Below, piece after piece: positions 8,628 through 16,185 of a stretch of DNA of 28,720 bases; the first letter of the stretch is position 1, and every line of letters begins with the position of its first letter. A program made the position numbers and the translations under genes. Below the pieces are notes generated by a model, which saw nothing but the letters and a program-made list of their open reading frames with translations, ran no database searches and was not told the origin of the DNA. Source of the stretch: Cellvibrionales bacterium UBA2618 (lineage in GTDB: Bacteria > Pseudomonadota > Gammaproteobacteria > Pseudomonadales > Porticoccaceae); assembly GCA_002339165.1 (NCBI GenBank), contig DDJS01000155.1, forward strand, positions 11,018 through 39,737, in the 5' to 3' direction.

Positions 8628-9167
8628 TCAGTGCAGCGTCGGCTGCGCGGCGGAATCGCCTTCGGGGTGAACATCGGCAAAAATTAACTGCACGGCAATC
8701 CGAATATATTCCACCAACTCGGTATAATCTCTCTCACCTTCAGTATCGAATTCAACTGAAATTTGGGCAATCGCGGCGAGATCTTCCAACGCCTCTTTGC
8801 CCTCCTCCGACATTTCAAAGTCACTGTCCAATCCCTCGGCCAACCCCGATATATAGTTACCACACCATTCACCGACCGCAGCCAAGCGCTCAGCCAATGG
8901 CAGATCCTCATCCGGAAGCAACGGTTGAAAAAGAAAACTTAAATCCTCTAGATTGTTTAAAGAGGACTGATAAAATTCAGTCAGCGGGTGTTCGGCGGCG
9001 TCACTTTGCTCCGGAGACAGCGCCAGCCATTCACTTGAAGAGGCCACTAAATCGGTCATTTTAACAATGCCACAACTCAGCCGACCACATAAGAAACCGT
9101 GAAATGCCGCAGCGCCCGCCTCAATCTCAAGGGCATAAAAAAGATCTTCAAGTTGTTCGTAGGTCAT
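8628..9167 (-). CDS. ygfB: UPF0149 family protein YgfB
   Basis: A 179-residue acidic protein of the UPF0149/YgfB family. The sequence MTYEQLEDLFYALEIEAGAAAFHGFLCGRL carries the conserved HGFLCG-type motif (residues 22-27), and GEWCGNYISGLAEGL is the second conserved block. I chose the ATG at 9167, nine bases after GGTGG. The frame extends to 9206, which would add 13 residues with no family support. Family knowledge: P. aeruginosa YgfB is reported to affect expression of ampDh3 and thereby beta-lactam tolerance; the biochemical activity is unsettled. The gene is the first of the minus-strand group ygfB-pepP-ubiH-ubiI, with a 37-base gap to pepP, and diverges from the zapA group. I did not find a convincing promoter for this direction. 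Confidence 0.88.
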   Translation of the reverse strand: MTYEQLEDLFYALEIEAGAAAFHGFLCGRLSCGIVKMTDLVASSSEWLALSPEQSDAAEHPLTEFYQSSLNNLEDLSFLFQPLLPDEDLPLAERLAAVGEWCGNYISGLAEGLDSDFEMSEEGKEALEDLAAIAQISVEFDTEGERDYTELVEYIRIAVQLIFADVHPEGDSAAQPTLH

Positions 9168-9248
9168 CTTAATTACCACCCGTTTACAAGGCGAATATGC
9201 TAACACCGTTGCAGCGCCTCTGCACCTAGCATTATCGCCATCTAATAA

Positions 9249-9277
9249 TTGACCGGAACCCCCACAATGCCTATAGT
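9249..9277 (+). promoter_or_regulatory. Sigma70 promoter for the small coiled-coil gene and zapA
   Basis: TTGACC (9249-9254) and TATAGT (9272-9277) are separated by exactly 17 bases. Each hexamer differs from the consensus at one position. The expected transcript begins near 9284, about 40 bases before the ATG at 9325. It lies in the divergent space between ygfB and the zapA group. Confidence 0.7.
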
Positions 9278-9324
9278 TAACCCGCTAGAGAGCAATGTGT
9301 GACTGGGTCAAATAGAGTAATAAT

Positions 9325-9528
9325 ATGAGTACTGCCGACAATTTTGAAGATAAATTGGATCGTCTGATCGAACTGTGCCAACAGCTCAAAGCTGAAAATC
9401 GCGCACTGCGCGAACGCGAAGCTGGATTGATGGGTGAGCGCGGCCAACTGCTAGAAAAAAACGAATTGGCGCGGCAAAAAATTCAGACCATGATCAACCG
9501 CCTAAAAAACCTTAGCGCAGAGCAATAA
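9325..9528 (+). CDS. Small coiled-coil protein, TIGR02449 / ZapB-like
   Basis: A 67-residue highly charged protein that is almost one continuous predicted coiled coil: heptad-like spacing of leucines in LDRLIELCQQLKAENRALRE and again in LLEKNELARQKIQTMINRLKNL. It matches the small TIGR02449 family found immediately upstream of zapA in many gammaproteobacteria. The length and style resemble the division factor ZapB, a cytoplasmic coiled coil that works with ZapA at the Z ring. Its stop and the zapA start share one base (TAATG), so translation is probably coupled. A role in Z-ring organisation is inferred from shape and neighbour, not proven. The ribosome binding site is weak (AGAG). Confidence 0.82.
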   Translation: MSTADNFEDKLDRLIELCQQLKAENRALREREAGLMGERGQLLEKNELARQKIQTMINRLKNLSAEQ

Positions 9529-9827
9529 TGGAAAATATTTCACTCAAAGTACGCATTCTTGAAAAGGATTACCAAGTTAATTGTCAGCCATCTGAGCGCG
9601 ATGCGCTACAAAATTCGGCACAGATTCTCAGCGATAAAATGGAACAAATTCGCCGTAATTCAAACGTAATTGGGATCGAGCGCATCGCTGTTATGGCCGC
9701 GCTCAACCTAACCCATGACCTACTGCGCGCGGAAGACACAGCGAAACAGGATGCCAGCGCTTCCAAAGTGCTCGAGGCAATCGATAGCAAACTGGATTCG
9801 GTCTTGTTCGATCTCGATCGCGAATGA
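9528..9827 (+). CDS. zapA: Cell division protein ZapA
   Basis: A 99-residue ZapA, the FtsZ-associated protein that bundles FtsZ filaments at mid-cell. The N-terminal globular part begins ISLKVRILEKDYQVNCQPSE and continues with DALQNSAQILSDKMEQIR. The C-terminal half is a long amphipathic helix used for tetramer formation (from about residue 50, ERIAVMAALNLTHDLLRAED). The start ATG overlaps the previous stop as TAATG. It is followed by the 6S RNA gene and ygfA, the classical zapA-ssrS-ygfA order of E. coli, Pseudomonas and others. Confidence 0.93.
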   Translation: MENISLKVRILEKDYQVNCQPSERDALQNSAQILSDKMEQIRRNSNVIGIERIAVMAALNLTHDLLRAEDTAKQDASASKVLEAIDSKLDSVLFDLDRE

Positions 9828-9871
9828 ATCTAGCCCCATACATCGCAGAGGTGTTTTTCAAATAGCTCTGC

Positions 9872-9877
9872 TACAAT
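9872..9877 (+). promoter_or_regulatory. -10 element of the 6S RNA promoter
   Basis: TACAAT lies six bases before the predicted 5' end of 6S RNA, which is normal spacing for a sigma70 -10 box. No good -35 hexamer is seen at 16-18 bases upstream. A six-base inverted repeat, GCAGAG (9845-9850) and CTCTGC (9866-9871), directly abuts it and may be a binding site. Confidence 0.55.
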
Positions 9878-9882
9878 GTCAC

Positions 9883-10055
9883 TCCTGGGGTGTTCGCCAG
9901 CCGAGAAGTCCCTGAGCCGATAATTATGACATGGCCTCTCTTTGTCAAAGCTGTTGTGCAATTCCGTGCGCCGGAAAGCCTGATGCAATGCAAGAGTCGC
10001 CGACTTGAACCTTTCGGTTCAAGGCCACGTCGGCAGCGGCACTCCGGGGTTTTAA
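9883..10055 (+). ncRNA. ssrS: 6S RNA
   Basis: 6S RNA binds the sigma70 RNA polymerase holoenzyme in stationary phase by imitating an open promoter. Sequence landmarks match E. coli 6S: TGTTCGCCAGC followed by AGTCCCTGAGCCGATAAT on the 5' side, and CTTGAACC...GGTTCAAGG with GTCGGCAGCGGCACTCC on the 3' side. The closing stem pairs 9883-9892 with 10040-10049 (10 pairs, three of them G-T). A perfect 8-pair hairpin lies at 10004-10011/10016-10023 with a TTTC loop. The expected large internal bulge lies between the arms. The length of about 170-180 bases and the position between zapA and ygfA are both classical. The ends are approximate. ygfA begins about 20 bases further and is usually cotranscribed. 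Confidence 0.93.
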
Positions 10056-10074
10056 AGATTATCAATGGGCAATA

Positions 10075-10662
10075 ATGTCGGCTAATACAAAGCGCTGCAG
10101 ACTGCGTGCCACAAGACGCGCCCTGACGACTGCGCAGCAACGCGTGGCCGCTGAAAACGTGGCCGAAAGATTGGCGCAACAGGCATTTTTTCAGTCCGCC
10201 ACACGCGTCGCTACGTATTGGCAAAGCGACGGCGAAGTCGACCCAAAGCCACTTCAAAAGCGGTTCTCCGACGTAAAGCAATGGTTTTTACCTCGCCTGA
10301 CAGCGGATAATTCAACCGCGATGATGTTCGCCGAGATTTGCGGCGGGACGCCGCTGGTGACTAATCGCTTCGGCATTCCGGAACCCGCAATTGCCAGTAC
10401 TCGGAGTGAACACGCCGCCAGTATGGAGCTCATTCTACTGCCGTTGGTCGGCTTTGATCGCAGCGGTAATCGGCTTGGCATGGGCGGCGGTTACTACGAC
10501 AGAATGCTCGCCAATGTACCGACGGTGGAATCGGGCGGCCCGCTACTGGTGGGACTTGCCCACAGCTGTCAAGAATGTCGGCAGATGTCCCCGCAAATCT
10601 GGGATATTAAACTTAATATGATTATCACTGACGGTGAGTTGATATGCGCAAGACCAAAATAA
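10075..10662 (+). CDS. ygfA: 5-formyltetrahydrofolate cyclo-ligase
   Basis: A 195-residue enzyme (also called Fau or MTHFS) that converts 5-formyltetrahydrofolate to 5,10-methenyltetrahydrofolate using ATP. The N-terminal basic segment RLRATRRALT is typical. The ATP/folate motif GNRLGMGGGYYDR spans residues 131-143, preceded by ELILLPLVGFDRS. The position directly after 6S RNA is conserved across proteobacteria, and ygfA is often expressed from the longer ssrS transcript. Its stop lies 19 bases inside the pyruvate kinase gene, in a different frame, which suggests coupled translation. The ribosome binding site is poor. Confidence 0.93.
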   Translation: MSANTKRCRLRATRRALTTAQQRVAAENVAERLAQQAFFQSATRVATYWQSDGEVDPKPLQKRFSDVKQWFLPRLTADNSTAMMFAEICGGTPLVTNRFGIPEPAIASTRSEHAASMELILLPLVGFDRSGNRLGMGGGYYDRMLANVPTVESGGPLLVGLAHSCQECRQMSPQIWDIKLNMIITDGELICARPK

Positions 10663-12077
10663 TTTGTACCATTGGCCCGGCCACTGAGTCGTTTGACATG
10701 CTCGAAAAGCTCGCCAAGGCAGGCATGAATGTGGCACGTTTAAACATGTCCCACGGTGATCATGCGTCGCACGCAGCGGTGATCAAAGCGATCCAGACGC
10801 TCAACAAAAAGCTCTCTCACCCGATTGCCATTTTACTCGATACCCAAGGCCCAGAAATTCGCACCGGCGACCGCGCCGAAGATTTGCACCTCAAGGCTGG
10901 CGATCAGATCTCAATCGTCGCTCGTGGTAGTGGCGATGTCGAGGCCTCGTCTATCCAAGTCAACTACGAAGATCTGGTCAATGATATGGACATTGGTGAC
11001 ATTATTACTGTGGACAATGGACTGATCAATCTTCAAGTACTGAGTAAAGAACATCGAACCATGCAGTGCGAGGTGATCGACGGCGGCCTGTTAAAAAGTA
11101 AACGGCACGTTAATCTCCCCGGCATCCGTGTCAATTTGCCCGCAATCACCCAAAAAGACCGCCGCGACATAGAGTTTGCCATGTCGCAAGAGGTCGATTT
11201 TATCGCCCTCTCATTTGTCCGCAAGGCCAGCGATATCGCCGAACTCCGCGAGTTACTGGGGGCCAAAGCGGACAAAATTAAAATTATCGCTAAACTCGAA
11301 GACCAGGAAGCGATCACCAACATGGTCGAAATCACTGCGGCCAGTGACGGCATTATGGTGGCGCGCGGCGACCTCGGCGCTGAGATTCGCCTGGAGGTCC
11401 TACCGCGGATTCAACGACGCATCATTCGCACCTGCGCCGAGATGGGTAAACGGGTCATCGTCGCGACCCATATGCTCGAATCTATGATCGACAATCCCAT
11501 CCCAACCCGCGCCGAAGTCACCGATGTCGCCAACGCGGTATACGAGGAAGCCGATGCCATTATGCTCTCGGGAGAGACTACCATTGGCCGCTACCCCACC
11601 AAGTGTGTCGAAATACTCGACCGCATCGCGCGCTCCACGGAGAGCAGTCGCGGCCTGCAGTTTAGCGACAATTTGACGCTCGAAAACGACAAACAACACA
11701 TTGCGCGCGCCGCCGTCGACCTGGCCGAATCCATATCGGCCAAGGCCATCATCGTACCCACACGCCGCGGCCGCATGGCCAACTGGGTGACCAATTGCCA
11801 CCCACAAAAGCCCATTATTTGCGCCTTTACTAACGACAGTCGAACGCGGCGACAACTGGTACTCAACCGAAATGTTTTGAGCTACAGAATAAAATTTAGC
11901 TCCGACCCCGAAAAGACCCTAGCGAGCGCCGCAGCGATTATGCTGCTGCGCGATGAGTTCACCCCTGAGGATCGTGTGGTGGTCATTTCCGACGCGCTAG
12001 CGGGTGCCGGGATCGAAGCCATTCAAATACGTATGATTGGCGACCTGCTGACGCCCAACAAAACCGCCGACGCTTAG
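10644..12077 (+). CDS. pyk: Pyruvate kinase
   Basis: A 477-residue glycolytic enzyme that makes pyruvate and ATP from phosphoenolpyruvate and ADP. Motifs in order: RKTKIICTIGPATE and NVARLNMSHGDH at the N-terminus, LLDTQGPEIRTGD just before the B domain, IKIIAKLEDQEA with the catalytic lysine, and SDGIMVARGDLGAEI for metal and substrate binding. VIVATHMLESMIDNPIPTRAE and ADAIMLSGETTIGRYP follow. The C-terminal allosteric domain is complete. The ATG at 10644 follows GGTGAG and overlaps the end of ygfA by 19 bases. In E. coli pyruvate kinase genes lie elsewhere, so the ssrS-ygfA-pyk arrangement is a local feature. The end overlaps the convergent ilvA stop by four bases. Confidence 0.96.
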   Translation: MRKTKIICTIGPATESFDMLEKLAKAGMNVARLNMSHGDHASHAAVIKAIQTLNKKLSHPIAILLDTQGPEIRTGDRAEDLHLKAGDQISIVARGSGDVEASSIQVNYEDLVNDMDIGDIITVDNGLINLQVLSKEHRTMQCEVIDGGLLKSKRHVNLPGIRVNLPAITQKDRRDIEFAMSQEVDFIALSFVRKASDIAELRELLGAKADKIKIIAKLEDQEAITNMVEITAASDGIMVARGDLGAEIRLEVLPRIQRRIIRTCAEMGKRVIVATHMLESMIDNPIPTRAEVTDVANAVYEEADAIMLSGETTIGRYPTKCVEILDRIARSTESSRGLQFSDNLTLENDKQHIARAAVDLAESISAKAIIVPTRRGRMANWVTNCHPQKPIICAFTNDSRTRRQLVLNRNVLSYRIKFSSDPEKTLASAAAIMLLRDEFTPEDRVVVISDALAGAGIEAIQIRMIGDLLTPNKTADA

Positions 12078-13591
12078 CCGCCGTCACCTAGAAACAGTCG
12101 ACAGGCGGGATTGTTGGTTTCGTCAACATAGCGGTAGTTGAGAGTGTCGAGAAATCGGCCAATCGCGCCCTGTTCTTCGGCAGTGGCCTGAAGCCCGACC
12201 AAAACCCGACCAAACGCGGAGCCGTGATTGCGATAGTGAAACATGGAAATATTCCAGCTATCGCCGAGAAGATTGAGGAAATTTAATAGCGCGCCCGGTC
12301 GCTCGGGGAAATCGAACCGATAGACCTGTTCTTCACCGACCTGTGGTGCGCGACCACCGACCATATGTCTAATATGCAGCTTGGCCATCTCATTGTCGGT
12401 CAAATCCTCGACGGCATAGCCTTTAGTGGCTAAATCTGCAACCAAAGCATGGCGGTCATGATCGCCGCTGACCTGCACTCCGGCAAAGATCTGCGCCGCG
12501 TCACTGCGCGCGTAACGATAGTTAAACTCGGAGATATTGCGCTGTTCAAGCGCCGTACAAAATGCCTTAAAACTCCCCGGCCGTTCATCGATAACGACCG
12601 CCAATATGGCCTCGCGCTTTTCGCCGGTCTGGGTGCGTTCGGAAATATATCGCAGGCGATCAAAATCTATATTGGCACCGCACTGCACTGCCAACAATGA
12701 CTGCCCACGAATACCGGTATCGGCAACGTACTTTTTGAGTCCCGCCAAACCCATAGCACCAGACGGCTCGCAGATCGCACGGGTCTCGTTAAAGGTGTCT
12801 TTGATAGCGGCACAAATTTCATCGGTAGTCACCGTGATCACACTGTCTACCAAATGCTTTAGTATTTTAAACGGGTGCTCGCCAATTCGCGCCACCGCGG
12901 TGCCGTCGGCAAAAATCCCGACCTCCGGCAGGGTCACTGGATGACCAAAACGCAGCGCCGCATCCAAACACGCGGCGTCGTCCGATTCGACCGCGATGAT
13001 TTTAATCTCCGGCCACATCTGCTTTAGGTACACCGCAATCCCCGCGCATAAGCCACCCCCGCCAACGGCGATAAAAATGGCATCGAGTGGCGCGCTCAAT
13101 TGACGATGAATTTCCATGCCGATGGTGCCCTGGCCGATAATTACGTCGGGATCATCGAACGGATGAATGTAGACCAAGCCTTGGGCTGCAGCCAGAGCAC
13201 TGGCATGTTCAGCCGCCACGTCAAAGCTGTCACCCACTAATACCACCTCGGCGCCGCGCGCGCGCACCGCATCGATCTTGATTTCCGGTGTCGTTTTTGG
13301 CATCACAATAGTGGCGTGAATACCCATTTTATGGGCCGCCATGGCCACGCCTTGGGCATGGTTTCCCGCCGACGCCGCAATCACACCTCGCGCGCGTTGC
13401 TCTGGCGAGAGATGCAATAATTTATTGTAAGCACCGCGCAATTTGAACGAAAACACCGGCTGTAAATCCTCGCGCTTAAGCAAAACGCCGTTACCCAGAC
13501 GTTGTGATAGCAGCGGTGCGGCGTTAATCGGAGTTTCAATCGCCAGATCGTAGATCTGTGCAGCCTGTATTTTTGCGATGTAATCATGCAC
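12074..13591 (-). CDS. ilvA: Threonine ammonia-lyase, biosynthetic
   Basis: PLP enzyme that deaminates threonine to 2-oxobutyrate, the first step of isoleucine synthesis. I start it at the GTG at 13591 (505 residues). The N-terminus VHDYIAKIQAAQIYDLAIET then aligns with Pseudomonas IlvA1, and AAGGA lies about 10 bases upstream. The frame is open to 13651, but that extension is not family-like. The PLP lysine is Lys50 in PVFSFKLRGAYNK, and the glycine loop AVGGGGLCAG binds the cofactor phosphate. The C-terminal third holds two ACT-like regulatory domains, one beginning EAILAVVIDERPGSF and one beginning YRFDFPERPGALLNF. They mark the biosynthetic, isoleucine-inhibited form, not the catabolic TdcB. 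It diverges from rpiA, a common gammaproteobacterial arrangement. Confidence 0.95.
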   Translation of the reverse strand: MHDYIAKIQAAQIYDLAIETPINAAPLLSQRLGNGVLLKREDLQPVFSFKLRGAYNKLLHLSPEQRARGVIAASAGNHAQGVAMAAHKMGIHATIVMPKTTPEIKIDAVRARGAEVVLVGDSFDVAAEHASALAAAQGLVYIHPFDDPDVIIGQGTIGMEIHRQLSAPLDAIFIAVGGGGLCAGIAVYLKQMWPEIKIIAVESDDAACLDAALRFGHPVTLPEVGIFADGTAVARIGEHPFKILKHLVDSVITVTTDEICAAIKDTFNETRAICEPSGAMGLAGLKKYVADTGIRGQSLLAVQCGANIDFDRLRYISERTQTGEKREAILAVVIDERPGSFKAFCTALEQRNISEFNYRYARSDAAQIFAGVQVSGDHDRHALVADLATKGYAVEDLTDNEMAKLHIRHMVGGRAPQVGEEQVYRFDFPERPGALLNFLNLLGDSWNISMFHYRNHGSAFGRVLVGLQATAEEQGAIGRFLDTLNYRYVDETNNPACRLFLGDGG

Positions 13592-13691
13592 TGGAGGGGT
13601 ATCCTTTATGTTTCGGCGGCAATGGTAAATTGATCGCGACAACAACGCCACCCCCGAGCAGATTGATTCTCCCTTACCGTGGTGTTCGTCG

Positions 13692-13697
13692 TATAAT
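13692..13697 (+). promoter_or_regulatory. -10 element upstream of rpiA
   Basis: A perfect TATAAT lies 39 bases before the rpiA GTG in the divergent ilvA-rpiA space. No good -35 hexamer is visible at the usual distance, so the promoter is only partly supported. Confidence 0.45.
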
Positions 13698-13736
13698 TGG
13701 GTCGAGACTAATTTTCCCGTTAAAGTAGAGGTTCAG

Positions 13737-14411
13737 GTGGATCAAAATCAATTAAAACTTGCCGTCGCCAACGCCGCCGTCGACTACAGCTTAACGCGCA
13801 TCGATCAACGCAGTGTGATTGGTATAGGCACCGGTTCGACGGCAAATTTCTTTATCGACGCGATCGCCGCCCATCGACATAAATTTGCAGGTACAGTCGC
13901 CAGTTCAAGCGCATCAGAAGAACGGCTAAAAGCGCTGGACATACCGGTGTTGGAACTTAACAGCGTAGCGGAGATCACCGTCTATGTTGACGGCGCCGAT
14001 GAAATAAACCCGCAACTGCAGTTGATCAAAGGTGGCGGTGCCGCGCTAACGCGAGAAAAAATCGTCGCTGCAGTGGCACGGGAATTTGTTTGCATAGCGG
14101 ACCAATCAAAATGGGTTGAGCATCTCGGTGCGTTTCCCCTGCCGGTCGAAGTCATTCCGATGGCGAGGAGCTACGTGGCGCGGGAGTTATTAAAACTGGG
14201 GGGCGATCCAGTATGGCGGGATGGCGTAGTCACCGACAACGGCAATGTCATCATCGACGTGCACGGTCTGCTACCGATTGCCGCTGACGGATCCTTGGAA
14301 CGCGCAATCAACCAGATCACCGGGGTCGTCACCAACGGGTTATTTGCCCTCAAACCCGCCAGTCTGGTATTACTCGGCACCGACAGCGGAATTCAGACGC
14401 ACCACTGTTGA
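13737..14411 (+). CDS. rpiA: Ribose-5-phosphate isomerase A
   Basis: A 224-residue isomerase that interconverts ribose 5-phosphate and ribulose 5-phosphate in the pentose phosphate pathway. It starts with GTG at 13737, five bases after AGAGG. Substrate-binding motifs are GIGTGSTANFFIDAI near the N-terminus, SSSASEERLKALDIPV, and the catalytic block VDGADEINPQLQLIKGGGAA with REKIVA. IADQSKWVEHLGAFPLPVEV follows as in the family. The length is normal. It converges with the DUF2333 gene seven bases downstream. Confidence 0.96.
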   Translation: MDQNQLKLAVANAAVDYSLTRIDQRSVIGIGTGSTANFFIDAIAAHRHKFAGTVASSSASEERLKALDIPVLELNSVAEITVYVDGADEINPQLQLIKGGGAALTREKIVAAVAREFVCIADQSKWVEHLGAFPLPVEVIPMARSYVARELLKLGGDPVWRDGVVTDNGNVIIDVHGLLPIAADGSLERAINQITGVVTNGLFALKPASLVLLGTDSGIQTHHC

Positions 14412-14418
14412 TGCGCTA

Positions 14419-15432
14419 TCAACCGCGGGATAGAAGCTCACGCAGGTCGATCAAGGCCGCGTTGGCGCGACTGATGTAGGAAGCCATTACCAATGAATGA
14501 TTGGCAAACAGACCAAAACCCTGACCGTTGACAATCATCGGGGCATTAACCGGTTGCTGGCTCATCTCCAATTCGCGAATAATTTGCTGCAGGCCCGTGG
14601 TGGCGTTCTTTTTTTCCAGAACATCGGCAAAATCGCGCTCGACGGCGCGTAAAAAATGCAACAGCGCCCATGTGGTACCGCGCGCTTCATAAAACACGTT
14701 ATCAACCTCGAACCAAGGTGTTTTAATTTTTCTTTCACGCTGCTTTGGCGCATTATTAGCGACGCTGGGCAAGCCATCTAAGCGCCGCTGTCCGACGCTG
14801 GCGGACAGCCGCTGCGACAAACTCCCCAAGCGCGTCTCCACCGTTGTAAACCAATAACGTAGGTTGTCAGCACGCGCAAAAAATTCGCCATCCTGGCTCT
14901 CACCGGCGCCCAAACGTGCAGCATAGGCTGCCAGAAACGCCTGGCCATCGGCATATTCACTCTCCGGCCAGGGTACCGCCCAACTGGTATGATCGACGTT
15001 AAAGCGGGGTTCCGCGAGCGCCAGGTCACGGTCTTCACTGGACTGGGATTGGGAGCGACTAAAGGATTCTCGCAGGGCTTTGGAAAGATCTCTCACCTGC
15101 ACCAAAACACCAAATTCCCAACTCGGTATATTGTCCAGCCAAATCGCCGGTGGTAGTACATCGTTGCTTAGGTAGCCGCCCGGTTTGTGCAACAGCACAT
15201 CGATGACGTCGATCAACGCACTCACGGTGACCTCGCCGGGAGGGAGGGTTGCCACTGGCTCATCGCTTTCGATAAAGCCGGGCTCGGCGCTCCAATAGAT
15301 ACCAAGGGCACCTAAAAAAACTAGCACAAGAGCAACGATCAAGGCGCCAATGCGGCGGGGGCTCCTGGCGTTGCTGGTTGCCGCATCATCACGAGATTGC
15401 CAAGGTACACGCCATCCATTGGGTAGTTTCAC
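14419..15432 (-). CDS. DUF2333 family membrane-anchored protein
   Basis: A 337-residue protein of unknown function that I recognise as DUF2333. The start is the GTG at 15432, which overlaps the PCu(A)C stop as GTGA; a TTG four codons earlier is possible but less likely. A basic N-terminus is followed by one strong membrane segment (IGALIVALVLVFLGALGIYW, about residues 28-47). The remainder probably faces the periplasm. Conserved blocks include LLHKPGGYLSND, PSWEFGVLVQVRDLSKALRE, FSRSQSQSSEDRDL, RLGSLSQRLSASVGQRRL, and near the C-terminus NHSLVMASYISRANAALIDL. No catalytic motif is evident. Translational coupling to a copper chaperone is visible here, but no function should be assigned on that alone. 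Confidence 0.85.
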   Translation of the reverse strand: MKLPNGWRVPWQSRDDAATSNARSPRRIGALIVALVLVFLGALGIYWSAEPGFIESDEPVATLPPGEVTVSALIDVIDVLLHKPGGYLSNDVLPPAIWLDNIPSWEFGVLVQVRDLSKALRESFSRSQSQSSEDRDLALAEPRFNVDHTSWAVPWPESEYADGQAFLAAYAARLGAGESQDGEFFARADNLRYWFTTVETRLGSLSQRLSASVGQRRLDGLPSVANNAPKQRERKIKTPWFEVDNVFYEARGTTWALLHFLRAVERDFADVLEKKNATTGLQQIIRELEMSQQPVNAPMIVNGQGFGLFANHSLVMASYISRANAALIDLRELLSRG

Positions 15433-15902
15433 TTTCGCCCCCAACCAGGTGATTGTTTAGTGAGCCGCCGCAATGCGGCAACGGTGGTGAACTCGCCGCA
15501 CTCAAGAGTACGCACGGTTAACTGCGCCGAACGCTTCTCCAGCGAGGCCCAATCTGGATCAAAAACCATCATGTGCAATCCGCCTGGCTGAAAAATCACG
15601 TCCTGTCCCGGCGCCACTACCAACTGCTCGACCCGACGCATCTGCATCATCCCATCAACCTGAGCGTGACGATGAAATTCTACTCGCTTGGCAATGTCGA
15701 TCGCCGCCCCCACCAGCGTGCAGGAAACCTCGCTCCGATTCGACAACACCATGTACGCAGAAGTGACGGACTGAGCGGGTGGCATCTGACGAATGGACGC
15801 GGCGGATATCTGCAGCATCGCCGGCGTGTCCGACGCGGCGATGAACGGCACCCAAAGGGCACATAAAAGCAGCCAGCCAACCATAAAAATAAATTTTGAC
15901 AT
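15429..15902 (-). CDS. PCu(A)C-family periplasmic copper chaperone
   Basis: A 157-residue secreted protein. The start ATG at 15902 follows GAGAGGA by six bases; a TTG six codons earlier is unlikely. Residues 1-23 form a signal peptide: a lysine, then a hydrophobic stretch ending near IAAS. The mature domain contains the exact copper(I) motif of the family, H-x10-M-x21-H-x-M, as His77, Met88, His110 and Met112. Other family members deliver Cu(I) to the CuA or CuB site of cytochrome c oxidase. Two cysteines (61 and 135) might form a disulfide. Its end overlaps the DUF2333 start, and it diverges from dsbD, a periplasmic thiol-reducing system. No oxidase genes lie in this window. Confidence 0.9.
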   Translation of the reverse strand: MSKFIFMVGWLLLCALWVPFIAASDTPAMLQISAASIRQMPPAQSVTSAYMVLSNRSEVSCTLVGAAIDIAKRVEFHRHAQVDGMMQMRRVEQLVVAPGQDVIFQPGGLHMMVFDPDWASLEKRSAQLTVRTLECGEFTTVAALRRLTKQSPGWGRK

Positions 15903-15920
15903 CCAGAGTCCTCTCCCCAA

Positions 15921-15929
15921 AGTATAACA
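15921..15929 (-). promoter_or_regulatory. Extended -10 promoter for the PCu(A)C-DUF2333 pair
   Basis: On the minus strand the bases read TGTTATACT, a TGn-extended -10 element with one mismatch to TATAAT. Transcription would begin about 12 bases before the ATG at 15902, giving a very short leader that still includes the ribosome binding site. No clear -35 is seen, which extended -10 promoters do not require. Confidence 0.55.
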
Positions 15930-16185
15930 TACGGTGACTGACCCATCGCCGATCTTGGCAATATGCGCGGCGCGGGACGATAGTCGCTTGAGAGGAAAAC
16001 GCTGCCGAGGGCCTATCCAGGCGGCAATGCCGTATACTAGTGGTTCAAAAGGCGATATGCGCGCCGCTTAAAGAGCCGACATAGAGTGCAGGGATACCGG
16101 CTACGAACAGCACAATAATCGACAATTTTGCCCTAAGATCACTGCTCTGAGGAGGTATCCGCCCATCGCCAGCCCCGTAAGAAAT

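Noticed and set aside
9871..10281. A 136-codon minus-strand open frame across 6S RNA and the start of ygfA
   Set aside because: It is antisense to a clear structured RNA and to a conserved gene, and has no recognisable domain.
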